Assembly: GCA_028345295.1 (NCBI GenBank)
Contig: JAOMDA010000011.1
Span: 1-44,266, forward strand
Length of the DNA stretch: 44,266 nt
Direction: 5' to 3'
Origin: Candidatus Nitrosopelagicus sp.
GTDB taxonomy: Archaea; Thermoproteota; Nitrososphaeria; Nitrososphaerales; Nitrosopumilaceae
The position numbers were made by a program, and so were the translations under genes. Below the pieces are notes generated by a model. That model was not told where the DNA came from. It ran no database searches and worked only from the letters and a program-made list of their open reading frames with translations. Every line of letters starts with the position of its first letter. Positions within the stretch are counted from its first letter, which is position 1. This document shows positions 14,819-23,837 of this stretch, piece by piece.

Positions 14819-16833
14819 ACGTCTTTTGAAAAATCGTATTCTTTCATTTGTTGCTTCTTTTTGTTTAGTACGGCAAATATAGCAAGTAGTGCTGCAATCC
14901 AAATTGAACTAAAAATTATGTTTGAAAAACTAACATACATGTAAGGAATTGCATCAGCTAGATTTTCTTGTAAAACATTTGCCCTTTCACGAATATCTGT
15001 AATTCCAGTATGATATGCAGCACTATCAGTAGGTACAGCAGTAATCTTCTCTGCACTAACTATCATAACATTTAGATCAGTTTGTATCCTTGCAAAGTTT
15101 GTAGTATCTGTTGGAAATATCCAAACTGGATTCCCATTTACTGGTAGATGTCCCTTGATTGCTTGAAGATCAACTAGAATTGATTGGGGATCAGCTGATG
15201 CCATTGTTCTATCCAATAATCCAACTGACATGTCAAGTGGGTAAACATCAGTACTATAACCTACAAATGCCATGTATGCACCAATAACAATTATTGCAAA
15301 AATTCCGCCAAGTGCTAATTTGTAAAAGTGATTTGCCATCTTTTCATCCTTTGTTATTGTATGGTCACTAAACTTTGGTCTTTTATATCTTGTATGTGAA
15401 AAGCTAAGCCAGGCTATGTAGAAGAAGCCTACTGCTTGTAAGCCAATTATAGGTGCAAAAATTGGATTATTAGAAAATATTGCAATGAAAATTCCTAGTA
15501 TACCATATACAGCAAAAAATAATTCCAAAAGTGTGGTTTTTGTAAATGGAAGATTATATGCTTTACCTCTCCAATCATCATCATTTTTGATTATTCCATA
15601 TTTTGGAGTTCTTAGAAACTCGTTTTTCTTACCTATTGCACCATCAAAAACTGCTACAGTGTTATTCACAGACATTCCAATTGAATAAACAAGAAGATAT
15701 GGCAATGCCTTTGCATGAGACTTCCAGTTATTTTTGTACATTTTATTAATAACAAGGAGATATGCACCTGGACCCATGGCAAGATATGTTGCTAGTGTTA
15801 ATGCTGGTAAAAAGCTAACAATGTAGAGATTTATTTCGGATGCAAGTAATATGGGTAATGTAATAAATTGTATAAGCATTAATGGAAAAACAATATGTCT
15901 TGTAAGCTGGATGAATGCTTGCAATTTTGCATCAAATGCAATCTTTCTTTTTAGAAGAATGTCACCTAGAAGTTTTATTGCACATTGTATTGATCCTTTA
16001 GCCCAACGAAATTGTTGCCTTTTTGCACCGTTCATTTGTACAGGTAATTCTGCATCAACCACTATATCTGGTAAGAATAAGCACCTCCAACCTTTCATCT
16101 GTGCTCTATAACTTAGATCCAAATCTTCAACAAGAGTAGCAGTGTGCCAACCACCAGCATCATCAATACATTCTTTTCTCCAAATTCCAGCAGTTCCATT
16201 AAAATTCATAAATAAGTGGGAATTACTTTTTGCTTTTTGTTCAACTAGAAAATGAAAATCTAGATTCAAAGCTTGTGCTTGTGTAAGTGCAGAATAATTC
16301 TGGTTTACATGCCCCCACCTACATTGAACTAAACCAATCTTTGAGTTTGTAAAATGTGGGATCGCTTTTTTCAAGTACCATTTTGGTGGGATAAAATCAG
16401 CATCAAATATTGCAACAAAATCACTTGTTGTAGATTTCATTGCATGTTTTAGTGCTCCAGCCTTGTATCCCGCTCTAGTTCCTCTTCTTACATGTGAAAT
16501 ATCAAATCCTTGACTTTGATATTTAAGAACAGTCTGATGCATCATATTTACTGTATCATCATCAGAATCATCTAAAACCATAATTCGTAATTTTTCTTTA
16601 GGATAATCCTGTGCACAAACTGCATCAACTAGCCTAGTTGCAACATATTTTTCATTGTAAATAGGAAGTTGTATTGTTATGGTTGGCTCACCTATTTCAG
16701 ATACAGAATTCTCATCTTTTCTTCTACTAGACAAGAAAGCTAAGTAATAGAAATTGCAAGTATATCCAATTATCACAATTGCACAAAATAGGAAAATTTG
16801 AAATACAAACTGTGTGAATGGATTACCTTCCAT
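14815..16833 (-). CDS. Membrane glycosyltransferase family 2 (cellulose-synthase-like)
   Basis: 672 residues. TM helix 8-30, then a cytoplasmic GT2 domain with all processive motifs: D88/D89 in VLDDSDDD, DAD at 144-146, VED at 235-237 and QQFRW at 273-277. Several TM helices follow (about 310-480), then a helix near 515. A predicted outside domain of about 110 residues and a last TM helix near 640-660 complete it. This is the layout of enzymes that polymerise a sugar and pass it through the membrane, such as cellulose/glucomannan-type synthases. I infer synthesis of an exopolysaccharide or surface glycan. The sugar donor is not deducible, and no PilZ domain is seen. Confidence 0.9.
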   Translation of the reverse strand: MEGNPFTQFVFQIFLFCAIVIIGYTCNFYYLAFLSSRRKDENSVSEIGEPTITIQLPIYNEKYVATRLVDAVCAQDYPKEKLRIMVLDDSDDDTVNMMHQTVLKYQSQGFDISHVRRGTRAGYKAGALKHAMKSTTSDFVAIFDADFIPPKWYLKKAIPHFTNSKIGLVQCRWGHVNQNYSALTQAQALNLDFHFLVEQKAKSNSHLFMNFNGTAGIWRKECIDDAGGWHTATLVEDLDLSYRAQMKGWRCLFLPDIVVDAELPVQMNGAKRQQFRWAKGSIQCAIKLLGDILLKRKIAFDAKLQAFIQLTRHIVFPLMLIQFITLPILLASEINLYIVSFLPALTLATYLAMGPGAYLLVINKMYKNNWKSHAKALPYLLVYSIGMSVNNTVAVFDGAIGKKNEFLRTPKYGIIKNDDDWRGKAYNLPFTKTTLLELFFAVYGILGIFIAIFSNNPIFAPIIGLQAVGFFYIAWLSFSHTRYKRPKFSDHTITKDEKMANHFYKLALGGIFAIIVIGAYMAFVGYSTDVYPLDMSVGLLDRTMASADPQSILVDLQAIKGHLPVNGNPVWIFPTDTTNFARIQTDLNVMIVSAEKITAVPTDSAAYHTGITDIRERANVLQENLADAIPYMYVSFSNIIFSSIWIAALLAIFAVLNKKKQQMKEYDFSKDV

Positions 16834-16881
16834 AGTCTAACACTTGTGAACTTTTCTGGCTATTTATATTTGAAATTGATG

Positions 16882-17841
16882 TTATTTCTGCTCAAATATT
16901 TTAATTGCCTCTGGAGGACAAACTCCTTCACATGCTAAGCAAAATATGCAATCTGGTTCTCCCTGCATTAGGGGTTTCTTTGCAGAACCTGCATTTCCAG
17001 GAAATTCTGCCCATTCATAAACACCAACTGGACATGCATCAATACATGCACCATCACCTACACAAATATCATAGTCAACTGAAACAAATTCTCCCCATAC
17101 ACCCATTACTTTATTATCAGTTCCAACACGTCCCCAAGTTTTAATTTCATATTGAGATGGGGCTGTAAAAGGTGAGGATGATTGCATCTTCGATTTATAA
17201 TCAACATCAATTGGTCCAGCAACAGGCTCATCTCCAGTACGTTTTATCTCATTCTTGATTGCACCTGCAGTTGGCACTTCTAATTTTTCCTCAACTGGTT
17301 TTGGTTTTGCATCAGGTACAATTTGTGCAAGTGGAGTTAGCTCTTCTAGTTTAATCCATGCTTGATCTTCAGAAATTTTTTCCGTTTTGATAAGTGATTC
17401 AATCATTTTGTCAGATAATATTGTGTTTCTTAGTATAGTATCTATAATCATCTTTGCAAAATGATCTGCTTTTTTTCTATAATCTGTGATCCACTGTGGA
17501 TCACCAAATTTATCCAATGGAAAAATTTGATATATAATATCAACAACTTCACCTGAAACAATTTCAACTGTAATACTGAGATCTACTTTTTCATAATCCT
17601 TTGAAAATTTATCAGGCATATTTTCTTCAGTCCATGTGTATGTCGCAAAAATTCTATCAGCGTACATATCCATCTCAAAAGTTTTTTTAAGACCATCATG
17701 AATTGACTTCATTTCTGCAGGATCATCTAGTTTAATTGGTAATCTATAGAGGCCTAACTTGTAACCATGCAAAGGGTATACTCCTCGTTTAGCAGTAGGA
17801 GATTCCATTGTATAGACACGTTCCTTGAGTAAGAGAGACAT
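16882..17841 (-). CDS. Sulfolobus-type dicluster ferredoxin fused to a novel N-terminal domain
   Basis: 319 residues. The last 80 residues match the Sulfolobus/Thermoplasma ferredoxin family. Cluster I is C-x2-D-x2-C-x3-CP (CVGDGACIDACP), with Asp replacing a Cys and so likely [3Fe-4S] or labile [4Fe-4S]. Cluster II is C-x2-C-x2-C-x3-CP (CIFCLACEGVCP), a full [4Fe-4S] site. The histidines that hold zinc in the Sulfolobus protein are not visible. Residues 1-235 are an unrecognised alpha/beta domain plus a Pro/Lys-rich linker, apparently a lineage-specific fusion. Likely an electron carrier, possibly for the 2-oxoacid:ferredoxin oxidoreductase at 32 kb. An internal ATG at codon 12 is an alternative start. 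Confidence 0.85.
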   Translation of the reverse strand: MSLLLKERVYTMESPTAKRGVYPLHGYKLGLYRLPIKLDDPAEMKSIHDGLKKTFEMDMYADRIFATYTWTEENMPDKFSKDYEKVDLSITVEIVSGEVVDIIYQIFPLDKFGDPQWITDYRKKADHFAKMIIDTILRNTILSDKMIESLIKTEKISEDQAWIKLEELTPLAQIVPDAKPKPVEEKLEVPTAGAIKNEIKRTGDEPVAGPIDVDYKSKMQSSSPFTAPSQYEIKTWGRVGTDNKVMGVWGEFVSVDYDICVGDGACIDACPVGVYEWAEFPGNAGSAKKPLMQGEPDCIFCLACEGVCPPEAIKIFEQK

Positions 17842-17943
17842 TTAACATAATATAGTAGAATTTAGTTAAAAACCTTTCAAAAATGACTTCAACTACGACT
17901 ATAGCTCTATAATTTTTATGTAATAAACTTTGAAGAGATCTCC

Positions 17944-18759
17944 GTGAAACTCAAGAATGTGGCTATAGTAAGTAAGTTTGGATCAAGAATATCAGAGGAT
18001 GCTGCAAAGGTTATTTCAAAAAAACTACTTGCGAAAAAATCAATAGTTACTACTATTTCACCAGTAAAAGTTGCTGGGGCAAAACAAGTTGAATCATTAG
18101 AAGAATTACACAAAATCAAATTAGATCTAGTAATTACACTAGGTGGAGACGGAACAACATTAAGAGCTTTTAGAAACTTACAAAATGAAACACCAATTTT
18201 AACAATAAATGTTGGAGGCAATAGAGGAATTTTGTCTGAAATAACACTAGATGAATTTGATAAGGCATTGGAAAGTATAAACAAAAATAAGATTTGGTTG
18301 GATAAAAGAACCAGAGTAACTGCATCATGTGATGGTGAAGAATTTGCACCTGCATTAAATGAAATTTATGTAAATAGAAAGAATCTAACAAAAACTGCAG
18401 AATTTGAAATAAAATTTCAGAATGATACTGTGAAACAGAAGATGGACGGTGTAATTATTTCAACACCAAGTGGTTCTACTGGACATTCATTTTCTATTGG
18501 AGGTCCATTATTGCATGAAAGTCTAGATGTTTTGATAATTACACCGGTTGCACCTGTTCATAGATTACCATCAATTGTTGTACCAGATCAAAAAGTTGAA
18601 ATTAATTGTTCACATGATTGCAATATTGTAATGGATGCACAAATGATTAGATCGGCTGGGGTAGGACAAACAATTACAATCAAGAAATTTAAAAAACCAG
18701 CAGTTTTTGTTAGATTGAGAAAAAAAGGGTTAAGACAGATGAATAAACTTGGTTTCTAG
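17944..18759 (+). CDS. nadK: NAD kinase
   Basis: 271 residues from a GTG start. GGDGT at 67-71 is the catalytic/diphosphate motif. NVGGNRGILSE (89-99) is the archaeal form of the conserved NxGxxGFL(T/S) motif. TPSGSTGHSFSIGGP, with one Thr/Ser-rich loop, matches the NAD-binding segment. It phosphorylates NAD+ to NADP+ in the cytoplasm. It is divergent from the ferredoxin-fusion gene and overlaps nob1 by 11 nt, an arrangement that couples their translation. Confidence 0.95.
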   Translation: MKLKNVAIVSKFGSRISEDAAKVISKKLLAKKSIVTTISPVKVAGAKQVESLEELHKIKLDLVITLGGDGTTLRAFRNLQNETPILTINVGGNRGILSEITLDEFDKALESINKNKIWLDKRTRVTASCDGEEFAPALNEIYVNRKNLTKTAEFEIKFQNDTVKQKMDGVIISTPSGSTGHSFSIGGPLLHESLDVLIITPVAPVHRLPSIVVPDQKVEINCSHDCNIVMDAQMIRSAGVGQTITIKKFKKPAVFVRLRKKGLRQMNKLGF

Positions 18760-19231
18760 AGTTTTAGATGCAACTGCATTCTATGCTGGAATTCCATTTA
18801 CCTCACAGTCAACACATTATGTAACTACATCAGTTTATGATGAAATCAAGCATATTAAAAAAAATCATGGTGCACTGCAAATTCTCATTAATACAAATCG
18901 ATTACTTGTAAAACAACCACAAGCAGAATTTGAGAAGCGTGTTAAAATATGTGCAAAAAAGACAGGTGATATTCACAGTTTATCTGAAGAAGACATATCA
19001 TGCATTGCACTATCACTAGAATTAAACTCGGAATTGATTTCTGATGATTTTGCTGTAACAAATGTTTCTAATAAACTTGGAATTAATACTATTCCATTAA
19101 TGACAAATGGAATCAAGGTTATTGGTAAATGGATATTTTATTGCCCTGCATGCAAAAAAGATTTTTCAGATGAAAAAAATTGTTTGTTATGTGGTAATAA
19201 ATTAAAGAAGAAACTTGTTAAAACGAAATAA
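18749..19231 (+). CDS. nob1: Ribosome maturation endonuclease NOB1 (PIN domain plus zinc ribbon)
   Basis: 160 residues from a TTG start inside the end of nadK. No ATG is available that keeps the PIN N-terminus. PIN acidic residues are at D7 (VLDATAFYAG), E32, D82 and D99/D100 (ISDDFAVTN). The C-terminal zinc ribbon has Cys 132, 135, 145 and 148. In archaea NOB1 cleaves the 3' end of pre-16S rRNA during small-subunit maturation. Complete and presumably active. It converges with the XPF-type nuclease gene. Confidence 0.95.
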   Translation: MVSRVLDATAFYAGIPFTSQSTHYVTTSVYDEIKHIKKNHGALQILINTNRLLVKQPQAEFEKRVKICAKKTGDIHSLSEEDISCIALSLELNSELISDDFAVTNVSNKLGINTIPLMTNGIKVIGKWIFYCPACKKDFSDEKNCLLCGNKLKKKLVKTK

Positions 19232-19250
19232 TAGATTTTAATTATTCCAT

Positions 19251-19934
19251 TTAATCATGTAAGGTTTTTTGATTAGATATTTTTTTATGTTTACTTTTAT
19301 GTTCAAGCATTTTCTTGATTTTTTTTGCACGAGTTTCTCCCAAACCAGGAATTTTTGCTAATTCTTTTGATGTTGCACTTAATGCCAGAATAGGGGAACC
19401 ATATTTCTCAAGTATCCTAATAGCAGTTTTTTCTCCTATACCAGGAAGACTGCATAGAACAGACAACTGTTGTTTTTGAATATCATTGGATTTTTTAATT
19501 TTTTTAAGAAATGGACCTTTAATTGGTTCTTTTTTAGAACACATTGATACAAGTAATTTTGCTGTATGACTTGCATTTGGTGTAGGAATAATTGGAATTT
19601 TAAAATCAATTGCAACTGTTGATAATGCACCATAAAAAATTAACGGGTTTTCAGTAATTGATTCAATTTCATCTAAATTTCCCTCCATCAAAAGTATTGG
19701 ATATTGAAAATGTTCTTTTAAACGACTACATTGATCAAATAATCTTCCATCAAAAACTGATGACATCAAATCTTGAACACTTTTTCTTTCAATAACAGTT
19801 TCAGGTCCAACAATATAATCACCAATTTGTAATGTTTTGATTTCAGTTTTTATTCCAATTGCAGTAAGTAATTTTGGAATTCCACTCTTTTTTTCTCTTT
19901 CATCAATAATTATTCGAAGATCACTTACTTTCAT
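19251..19934 (-). CDS. xpf: XPF/ERCC4-type structure-specific endonuclease (short, helicase-less form)
   Basis: 227 residues. Catalytic ERCC4 nuclease motifs are all present: DER 11-13, GDY 38-40, and ERKxxxD at 49-55. The C-terminus holds a tandem helix-hairpin-helix (LPGIGEKTA at 163-171, IPGLGETRAKK at 195-205). This is the short crenarchaeal/thaumarchaeal form lacking the Hef helicase domain. It cuts branched or flapped DNA, usually with PCNA, for repair or fork processing. A C-terminal PCNA-binding box is not obvious in the lysine-rich tail. Confidence 0.94.
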   Translation of the reverse strand: MKVSDLRIIIDEREKKSGIPKLLTAIGIKTEIKTLQIGDYIVGPETVIERKSVQDLMSSVFDGRLFDQCSRLKEHFQYPILLMEGNLDEIESITENPLIFYGALSTVAIDFKIPIIPTPNASHTAKLLVSMCSKKEPIKGPFLKKIKKSNDIQKQQLSVLCSLPGIGEKTAIRILEKYGSPILALSATSKELAKIPGLGETRAKKIKKMLEHKSKHKKISNQKTLHD

Positions 19935-19979
19935 ATATAAAATAAAATTAAATTGTTAATATCTTATTTGGAATTTTAG

Positions 19980-20363
19980 TTATTTTTGTGTATTATTCGA
20001 ACCTGGCTGTGTTGGATTCTTGAGCATTTCTTGAATTTTTTTTTCTTGCTCCTGAAGACTAGCCTTAATTCTCTCTTCTTGTTTACTTAGAACAATAATT
20101 TGTGTTTTTGCTAATTCTTTTTTCTCCTCTAATTCATCAATTAATTCCTTTTTTGTTGATTTAATCAAAATAGAACCAGCATGCTTGAAGACTTGATCAT
20201 CATCCCCTGCCTTTTTTAATTCTTCTAAAGCTTTATCAGCTTCTGTTGAATCCATCTCAATATGCTGTTTTTGTGTCATAATTGACTGAAGATTTTGTTG
20301 CGATTGTTGTAATTTTCCAATTTGCTCTTGCAGCCATGGTGGCATCTGCTGACCTGAGGACAT
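19980..20363 (-). CDS. pfdB: Prefoldin beta subunit
   Basis: 127 residues: two long coiled-coil helices (about 8-45 and 80-118) joined by the beta-hairpin region AGDDDQVFKHAGSILIKSTK. Prefoldin is a hexameric jellyfish-shaped co-chaperone that hands unfolded proteins to the thermosome. Length fits the beta class. It follows pcc1 in the standard archaeal exosome-L37Ae-Pcc1-prefoldin order. The N-terminal Gln-rich stretch is longer than in many archaea. Confidence 0.93.
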   Translation of the reverse strand: MSSGQQMPPWLQEQIGKLQQSQQNLQSIMTQKQHIEMDSTEADKALEELKKAGDDDQVFKHAGSILIKSTKKELIDELEEKKELAKTQIIVLSKQEERIKASLQEQEKKIQEMLKNPTQPGSNNTQK

Positions 20364-20387
20364 AAAGTTTTTTGTTATTGTGTTTTA

Positions 20388-20633
20388 TTATGTGTTTACA
20401 GAGTTAATTGAATTGATTGATGCCTGAATTAATCTTAATGTGGAATTCAAATTTGCACGTAATTGTGGGATTTGTTTTGAATCAATCTCAATCAATATAT
20501 TTTCATTAAATGATATTTTTGTACTTGTTGGGTTTTCTGGATAAAATTTGTTATCTATTACAATTGAATCAAAAATTGCTTTAGTCTTTTCTTTTGCGCT
20601 TAACTCTATCTTAGCATTAAAGTTTAATGTCAT
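20388..20633 (-). CDS. pcc1: KEOPS complex subunit Pcc1
   Basis: 81 residues with the Pcc1 pattern: an N-terminal beta strand (LNFNAKIEL), a helix, then a strand pair (TKISFNENILIEIDS) and a C-terminal helix (LRANLNSTLRLIQASI). Pcc1 is the dimerisation subunit of KEOPS, which makes t6A at position 37 of ANN-decoding tRNAs. The assignment relies on length, fold pattern and its conserved location between rpl37ae (17-nt overlap) and pfdB. Confidence 0.85.
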   Translation of the reverse strand: MTLNFNAKIELSAKEKTKAIFDSIVIDNKFYPENPTSTKISFNENILIEIDSKQIPQLRANLNSTLRLIQASINSINSVNT

Positions 20634-20826
20634 AAGCTGTTCCAGCTATTTTAAAACCACATTTCTGACATGACCAAATTCCAACTGCATCCCTAGTAAA
20701 GGAGGCACCACATTCTGGGCATTTTCTTTTTGCTTTAAGAATTCTATGAACCTGTGAGTATTGTTTTCTTGGTTTAATTCCATATCTAGCTCCAAGACCT
20801 TTCAAAGGTGATTGTTTTTTTGCCAT
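20617..20826 (-). CDS. rpl37ae: Ribosomal protein L37Ae (eL43)
   Basis: 69 residues. A four-cysteine zinc ribbon is formed by CPEC and CQKC with the usual spacing (GASFTRDAVGIWS between). The basic N-terminus includes GLGARYGIKPRKQ. It is shorter than typical L37Ae (about 80-90), with the loss at the C-terminus. It starts 2 nt after the rrp42 stop and overlaps pcc1, so it belongs to the same operon. Confidence 0.96.
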   Translation of the reverse strand: MAKKQSPLKGLGARYGIKPRKQYSQVHRILKAKRKCPECGASFTRDAVGIWSCQKCGFKIAGTAYDIKL

Positions 20827-20828
20827 TT

Positions 20829-21647
20829 CTATTCACTTGCTTTACTAGCATCTTTTATAATTTCTCGTATTTTTGTACCAACTGCTATTGATATTTCAGC
20901 ACATTTGGTTAATTGTTCATAGGTAAATCCATCTGAACCACCTTTTTGTAATGCTACAACATTACCATCAGAATTTGTTGTAATGGTGATTCTAGCGTCT
21001 AAACAAGACCATTCATCCATGTTTGGATCAACCAGAATATAATCACCAATTCTAATCATTGTAACGGAAACTGGAAGTGTGGAAATTGGTGGTTCAATAA
21101 ATTCATCTTCAATTTTTACAGGTGCATCATCTTTCATCTCATATTTCGGAATTTTACAGGAGTTTATTGCTGCAGTAGTAGCATATGAACAAACATCAAA
21201 AAGATTTCCATCGTGGTCTGTTACAGCATTATCACAAAATACTCCAATTACAGATTTATTCTTTTCAAGAACTAATTCCTTCATATCTAACATCTTACTT
21301 TCTCTGATTCCTCTATCAGTTACTCTAGCTAGCTCTACAACATCTGGTGTAGGGGGACCAGTTTCAGCTGTAGGATGAGCAATTGGTAAAATTTCAGCAG
21401 TACACATTAACATACCTTGATCACCAGTATCTGGAAATGGTCTTTCAGGTTGAACTTTTACACCAGCCACAACTTCAGTGTCACCTAATCTTGCTCTAGC
21501 AGAACCTTCTGCTTTAGGAATAACACCAATGTCAATAGATAATTCCCTAGGCTGTTCCAAAGAACGACCATCTAATCTTTTTCCATCTTTTAACAATTCA
21601 ATAATATGAGTTTTCTTTAATGTGTCAATTGTAGTGTGGCTAGTCAT
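20829..21647 (-). CDS. rrp42: Exosome core subunit Rrp42 (non-catalytic RNase PH domain)
   Basis: 272 residues from ATG 21647. Longer in-frame starts would lie deep inside rrp41 and add no family-like sequence. Conserved stretches include DGKRLDGRSLEQPRELSIDIG, GDTEVVAGVKVQPERPFPD and the C-terminal KCAEISIAVGTKIREII. It has the RNase PH fold but lacks the phosphate-binding and catalytic residues found in Rrp41. It alternates with Rrp41 in the hexameric ring that degrades and tails RNA. The start overlaps the rrp41 stop by 8 nt. Confidence 0.96.
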   Translation of the reverse strand: MTSHTTIDTLKKTHIIELLKDGKRLDGRSLEQPRELSIDIGVIPKAEGSARARLGDTEVVAGVKVQPERPFPDTGDQGMLMCTAEILPIAHPTAETGPPTPDVVELARVTDRGIRESKMLDMKELVLEKNKSVIGVFCDNAVTDHDGNLFDVCSYATTAAINSCKIPKYEMKDDAPVKIEDEFIEPPISTLPVSVTMIRIGDYILVDPNMDEWSCLDARITITTNSDGNVVALQKGGSDGFTYEQLTKCAEISIAVGTKIREIIKDASKASE

Positions 21648-22383
21648 TGTTATTGCCTCCAGTTGTAAAGTATTTGTCTTGTAAGGCTTTTTTCTGAATT
21701 TCATAAACCTGTTTACAGCCATCTATTCCAATTTCAAGACATTTTTTATATTCATCAGATGTCAATATGCCATCTAATTGTAATAAAGTAATTTTTTCAA
21801 GATTTGGCATGTAGCCTATTGGTAGATCAGCTTGACCAGCTTGATCTTCTTCATTATTCACATCCAAAATTATAGTATCGGCAGCTTTTCCAGCAGCACA
21901 ACCAGCAACCAAGTCACGCATTGGTATTCCAGCGTCAGCTAATGCAACTGATGCACCTGTAAGCGCTGCACAGCGCGTACCACCATCAGCTTGTAAAACT
22001 TCCATGTAAACATCAACTGCGGTTCTAGGAAATTGTTTCAACATTACAGCAGGTTCAAGTGCTTCTTTGATGACTTTACTAATTTCAATCTCTCTTCTTG
22101 ATGGTGCGGGATTTTTTCTTTCACCAACAGAAAATGGTGTCATATGATACCTACAACGTATAATTCCTGTATTTGTATCTGACATATGTTTTGGATGAAC
22201 ATCACGTGGTCCATAAACACCTACTAAAATTTTGTTATCACCAAATTCGATGTATGCTGAGCCATTTGCATTCTTTAAAACTCCAGCCTTGATTGATACT
22301 TTCCTGGTTTCATTTACCTTTCTACCATCAGAACGAATTCCATTTTCGTCTAGTAAAACAATATCTGTATCTCTTCCACCCAT
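21640..22383 (-). CDS. rrp41: Exosome catalytic subunit Rrp41
   Basis: 247 residues from ATG 22383. A GTGAT Shine-Dalgarno lies 4 nt upstream, so that GTG (22392) is better read as the ribosome-binding site than as the start. The phosphate-binding Arg pair is in NPAPSRREIEIS. The catalytic acidic region is DVNNEEDQAGQADLPIGYMP, and the QADGGTRCAALTGAS motif is intact. It carries out phosphorolytic 3'-5' RNA degradation. It is part of the SBDS-rrp4-rrp41-rrp42 operon. Confidence 0.97.
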   Translation of the reverse strand: MGGRDTDIVLLDENGIRSDGRKVNETRKVSIKAGVLKNANGSAYIEFGDNKILVGVYGPRDVHPKHMSDTNTGIIRCRYHMTPFSVGERKNPAPSRREIEISKVIKEALEPAVMLKQFPRTAVDVYMEVLQADGGTRCAALTGASVALADAGIPMRDLVAGCAAGKAADTIILDVNNEEDQAGQADLPIGYMPNLEKITLLQLDGILTSDEYKKCLEIGIDGCKQVYEIQKKALQDKYFTTGGNNND

Positions 22384-22384
22384 T

Positions 22385-23065
22385 TTAATCACTTTTTGAT
22401 TCTAACATCTCATTTACTTTATCTGTCAAATTTGCAACATGTGCTTGTTCTTCAATTAATTCTACAGCATTTATTGCCTTTATTAATCCATTTGAATCTT
22501 CACATGAAATAACTAATAATCCATTTTGGCCTATTGTCACATTTGCATTTGTTGCATGCTCAATCATTTGTATCATAGAACCACGTTTACCGATTAATCT
22601 AGGGACTTTACTTGGAGAAATTTGTATTAACTCTCCTGAATCAATTTTTCCTAATTCACGTCCTGAAATAGTAAGTAATGGATCACGTGTCATATCTGCA
22701 TTTACAATTCTTGCAACAATAAGATCACCATTAGCAAGTTTTGATGCAAGATCATCTGAATGTGAGGAAAAGTCTCTACCAAAAACATCAGATGCTGGAA
22801 GCATTCCATCATAACATGAATTTATGTTAACTTGCCAAGACATAGCGGAATGTGAAGTAATTTTCCCGATTACTAAATCATCATCTTTTGGAATATAACC
22901 ACCAGTCAATGGTATAACACGTACACCACCATCACGAATATCTGATAAACCAATAATACTTGAAATAATTTTTTCGCCAATCATAAACGTATTTTGTTCT
23001 GAGCGATAATTACCAGAAACAATTACTTCACCTGGAATTACATGACGGTTCTTTTCACTATTCAT
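22385..23065 (-). CDS. rrp4: Exosome RNA-binding subunit Rrp4 (S1 and KH domains)
   Basis: 226 residues: an N-terminal domain (VIPGEVIVSGNYRSEQNTFM), an S1 domain (about 60-130) and a KH domain with the signature LIGKRGSMIQMIEHATNANV split around residues 160-180. Rrp4 caps the hexameric exosome and feeds poly(A)-rich RNA into it. The start overlaps the SBDS stop by 4 nt and the stop lies 1 nt before the rrp41 ATG. Confidence 0.96.
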   Translation of the reverse strand: MNSEKNRHVIPGEVIVSGNYRSEQNTFMIGEKIISSIIGLSDIRDGGVRVIPLTGGYIPKDDDLVIGKITSHSAMSWQVNINSCYDGMLPASDVFGRDFSSHSDDLASKLANGDLIVARIVNADMTRDPLLTISGRELGKIDSGELIQISPSKVPRLIGKRGSMIQMIEHATNANVTIGQNGLLVISCEDSNGLIKAINAVELIEEQAHVANLTDKVNEMLESKSD

Positions 23066-23751
23066 TGTAAGACCTCAACAAATGCTGTACCTTTAGTAAT
23101 TGCACCCAATCTATCAATCACGTTTGGTCTTGCGGCAGCTGGTATTTCTAGTATTGCTTTTAATGAACCATTTGACTGCCAATCCTCTTTTTTAAGAGTT
23201 CCAGTAGATTTTAAGACAGTGTATGATTGAGCAACAAATTGTGCTGGTACAGAAATTTGTAAAGTTAGATTTTCACTTTTAAGAGGAATTATGGAACGTA
23301 ATTTTTCTACAATATCATTAATCTGATCATCAGCATTTTTGAATGGGTCAATTGAAACTCTTGCGTCAATCATTGCTTGTTCAATTCGTAATGGTGGATG
23401 TGGGAGATGTGTTTTAGGATCAACGTACGTTTTTGACACGTATGTAACAATCTGTTTTTTCTTTTCTGCAGTCATTTTTTTTCTTTGTTCTGTAGTTAGA
23501 TTTAGTTCACCCTTCTTCATTATAATTTTGGCAATTTCCATAGAATCTTGAGTTTTGAAAACTTGTGTGAGTTTTTCATTTGTTGCACGATTGCCTTTAC
23601 TAGAGTCAGTATAGATCTCATCAGATACGAGAATTTTTGAGATTTCAGATATTTTTCCAAGTTTATAATCAAATGCAGGATCAGGTTTTACCAGTAATTC
23701 AAATTTTTCATTAGCATATGTATATCTGACAACAGAAACTTTGTCAACCAT
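23062..23751 (-). CDS. sbds: Ribosome maturation protein SBDS (Sdo1)
   Basis: 229 residues with the three SBDS domains. The N-terminal FYSH fold includes FELLVKPDPAFDYKLGK, the middle helical domain includes GELNLTTEQRKKMTAEKKKQ, and the C-terminal ferredoxin-like domain ends in the ITKGTAFVEVLQ strand. In eukaryotes SBDS helps release the anti-association factor eIF6 from the large subunit. The archaeal protein is thought to act similarly. First gene of the exosome operon, divergent from rpoD. Confidence 0.96.
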   Translation of the reverse strand: MVDKVSVVRYTYANEKFELLVKPDPAFDYKLGKISEISKILVSDEIYTDSSKGNRATNEKLTQVFKTQDSMEIAKIIMKKGELNLTTEQRKKMTAEKKKQIVTYVSKTYVDPKTHLPHPPLRIEQAMIDARVSIDPFKNADDQINDIVEKLRSIIPLKSENLTLQISVPAQFVAQSYTVLKSTGTLKKEDWQSNGSLKAILEIPAAARPNVIDRLGAITKGTAFVEVLQ

Positions 23752-23837
23752 AGTGAGTTTACTGGTATCTAATCTATTTATTTCTGATGAAAATCTAGTT
23801 AGCTATTTATTTGGACTAAATGAATTTTTAATAAGAT

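Noticed and set aside
21648-21722. 25-residue extension of Rrp42
   Set aside because: Lies inside rrp41 in another frame and has no family similarity.
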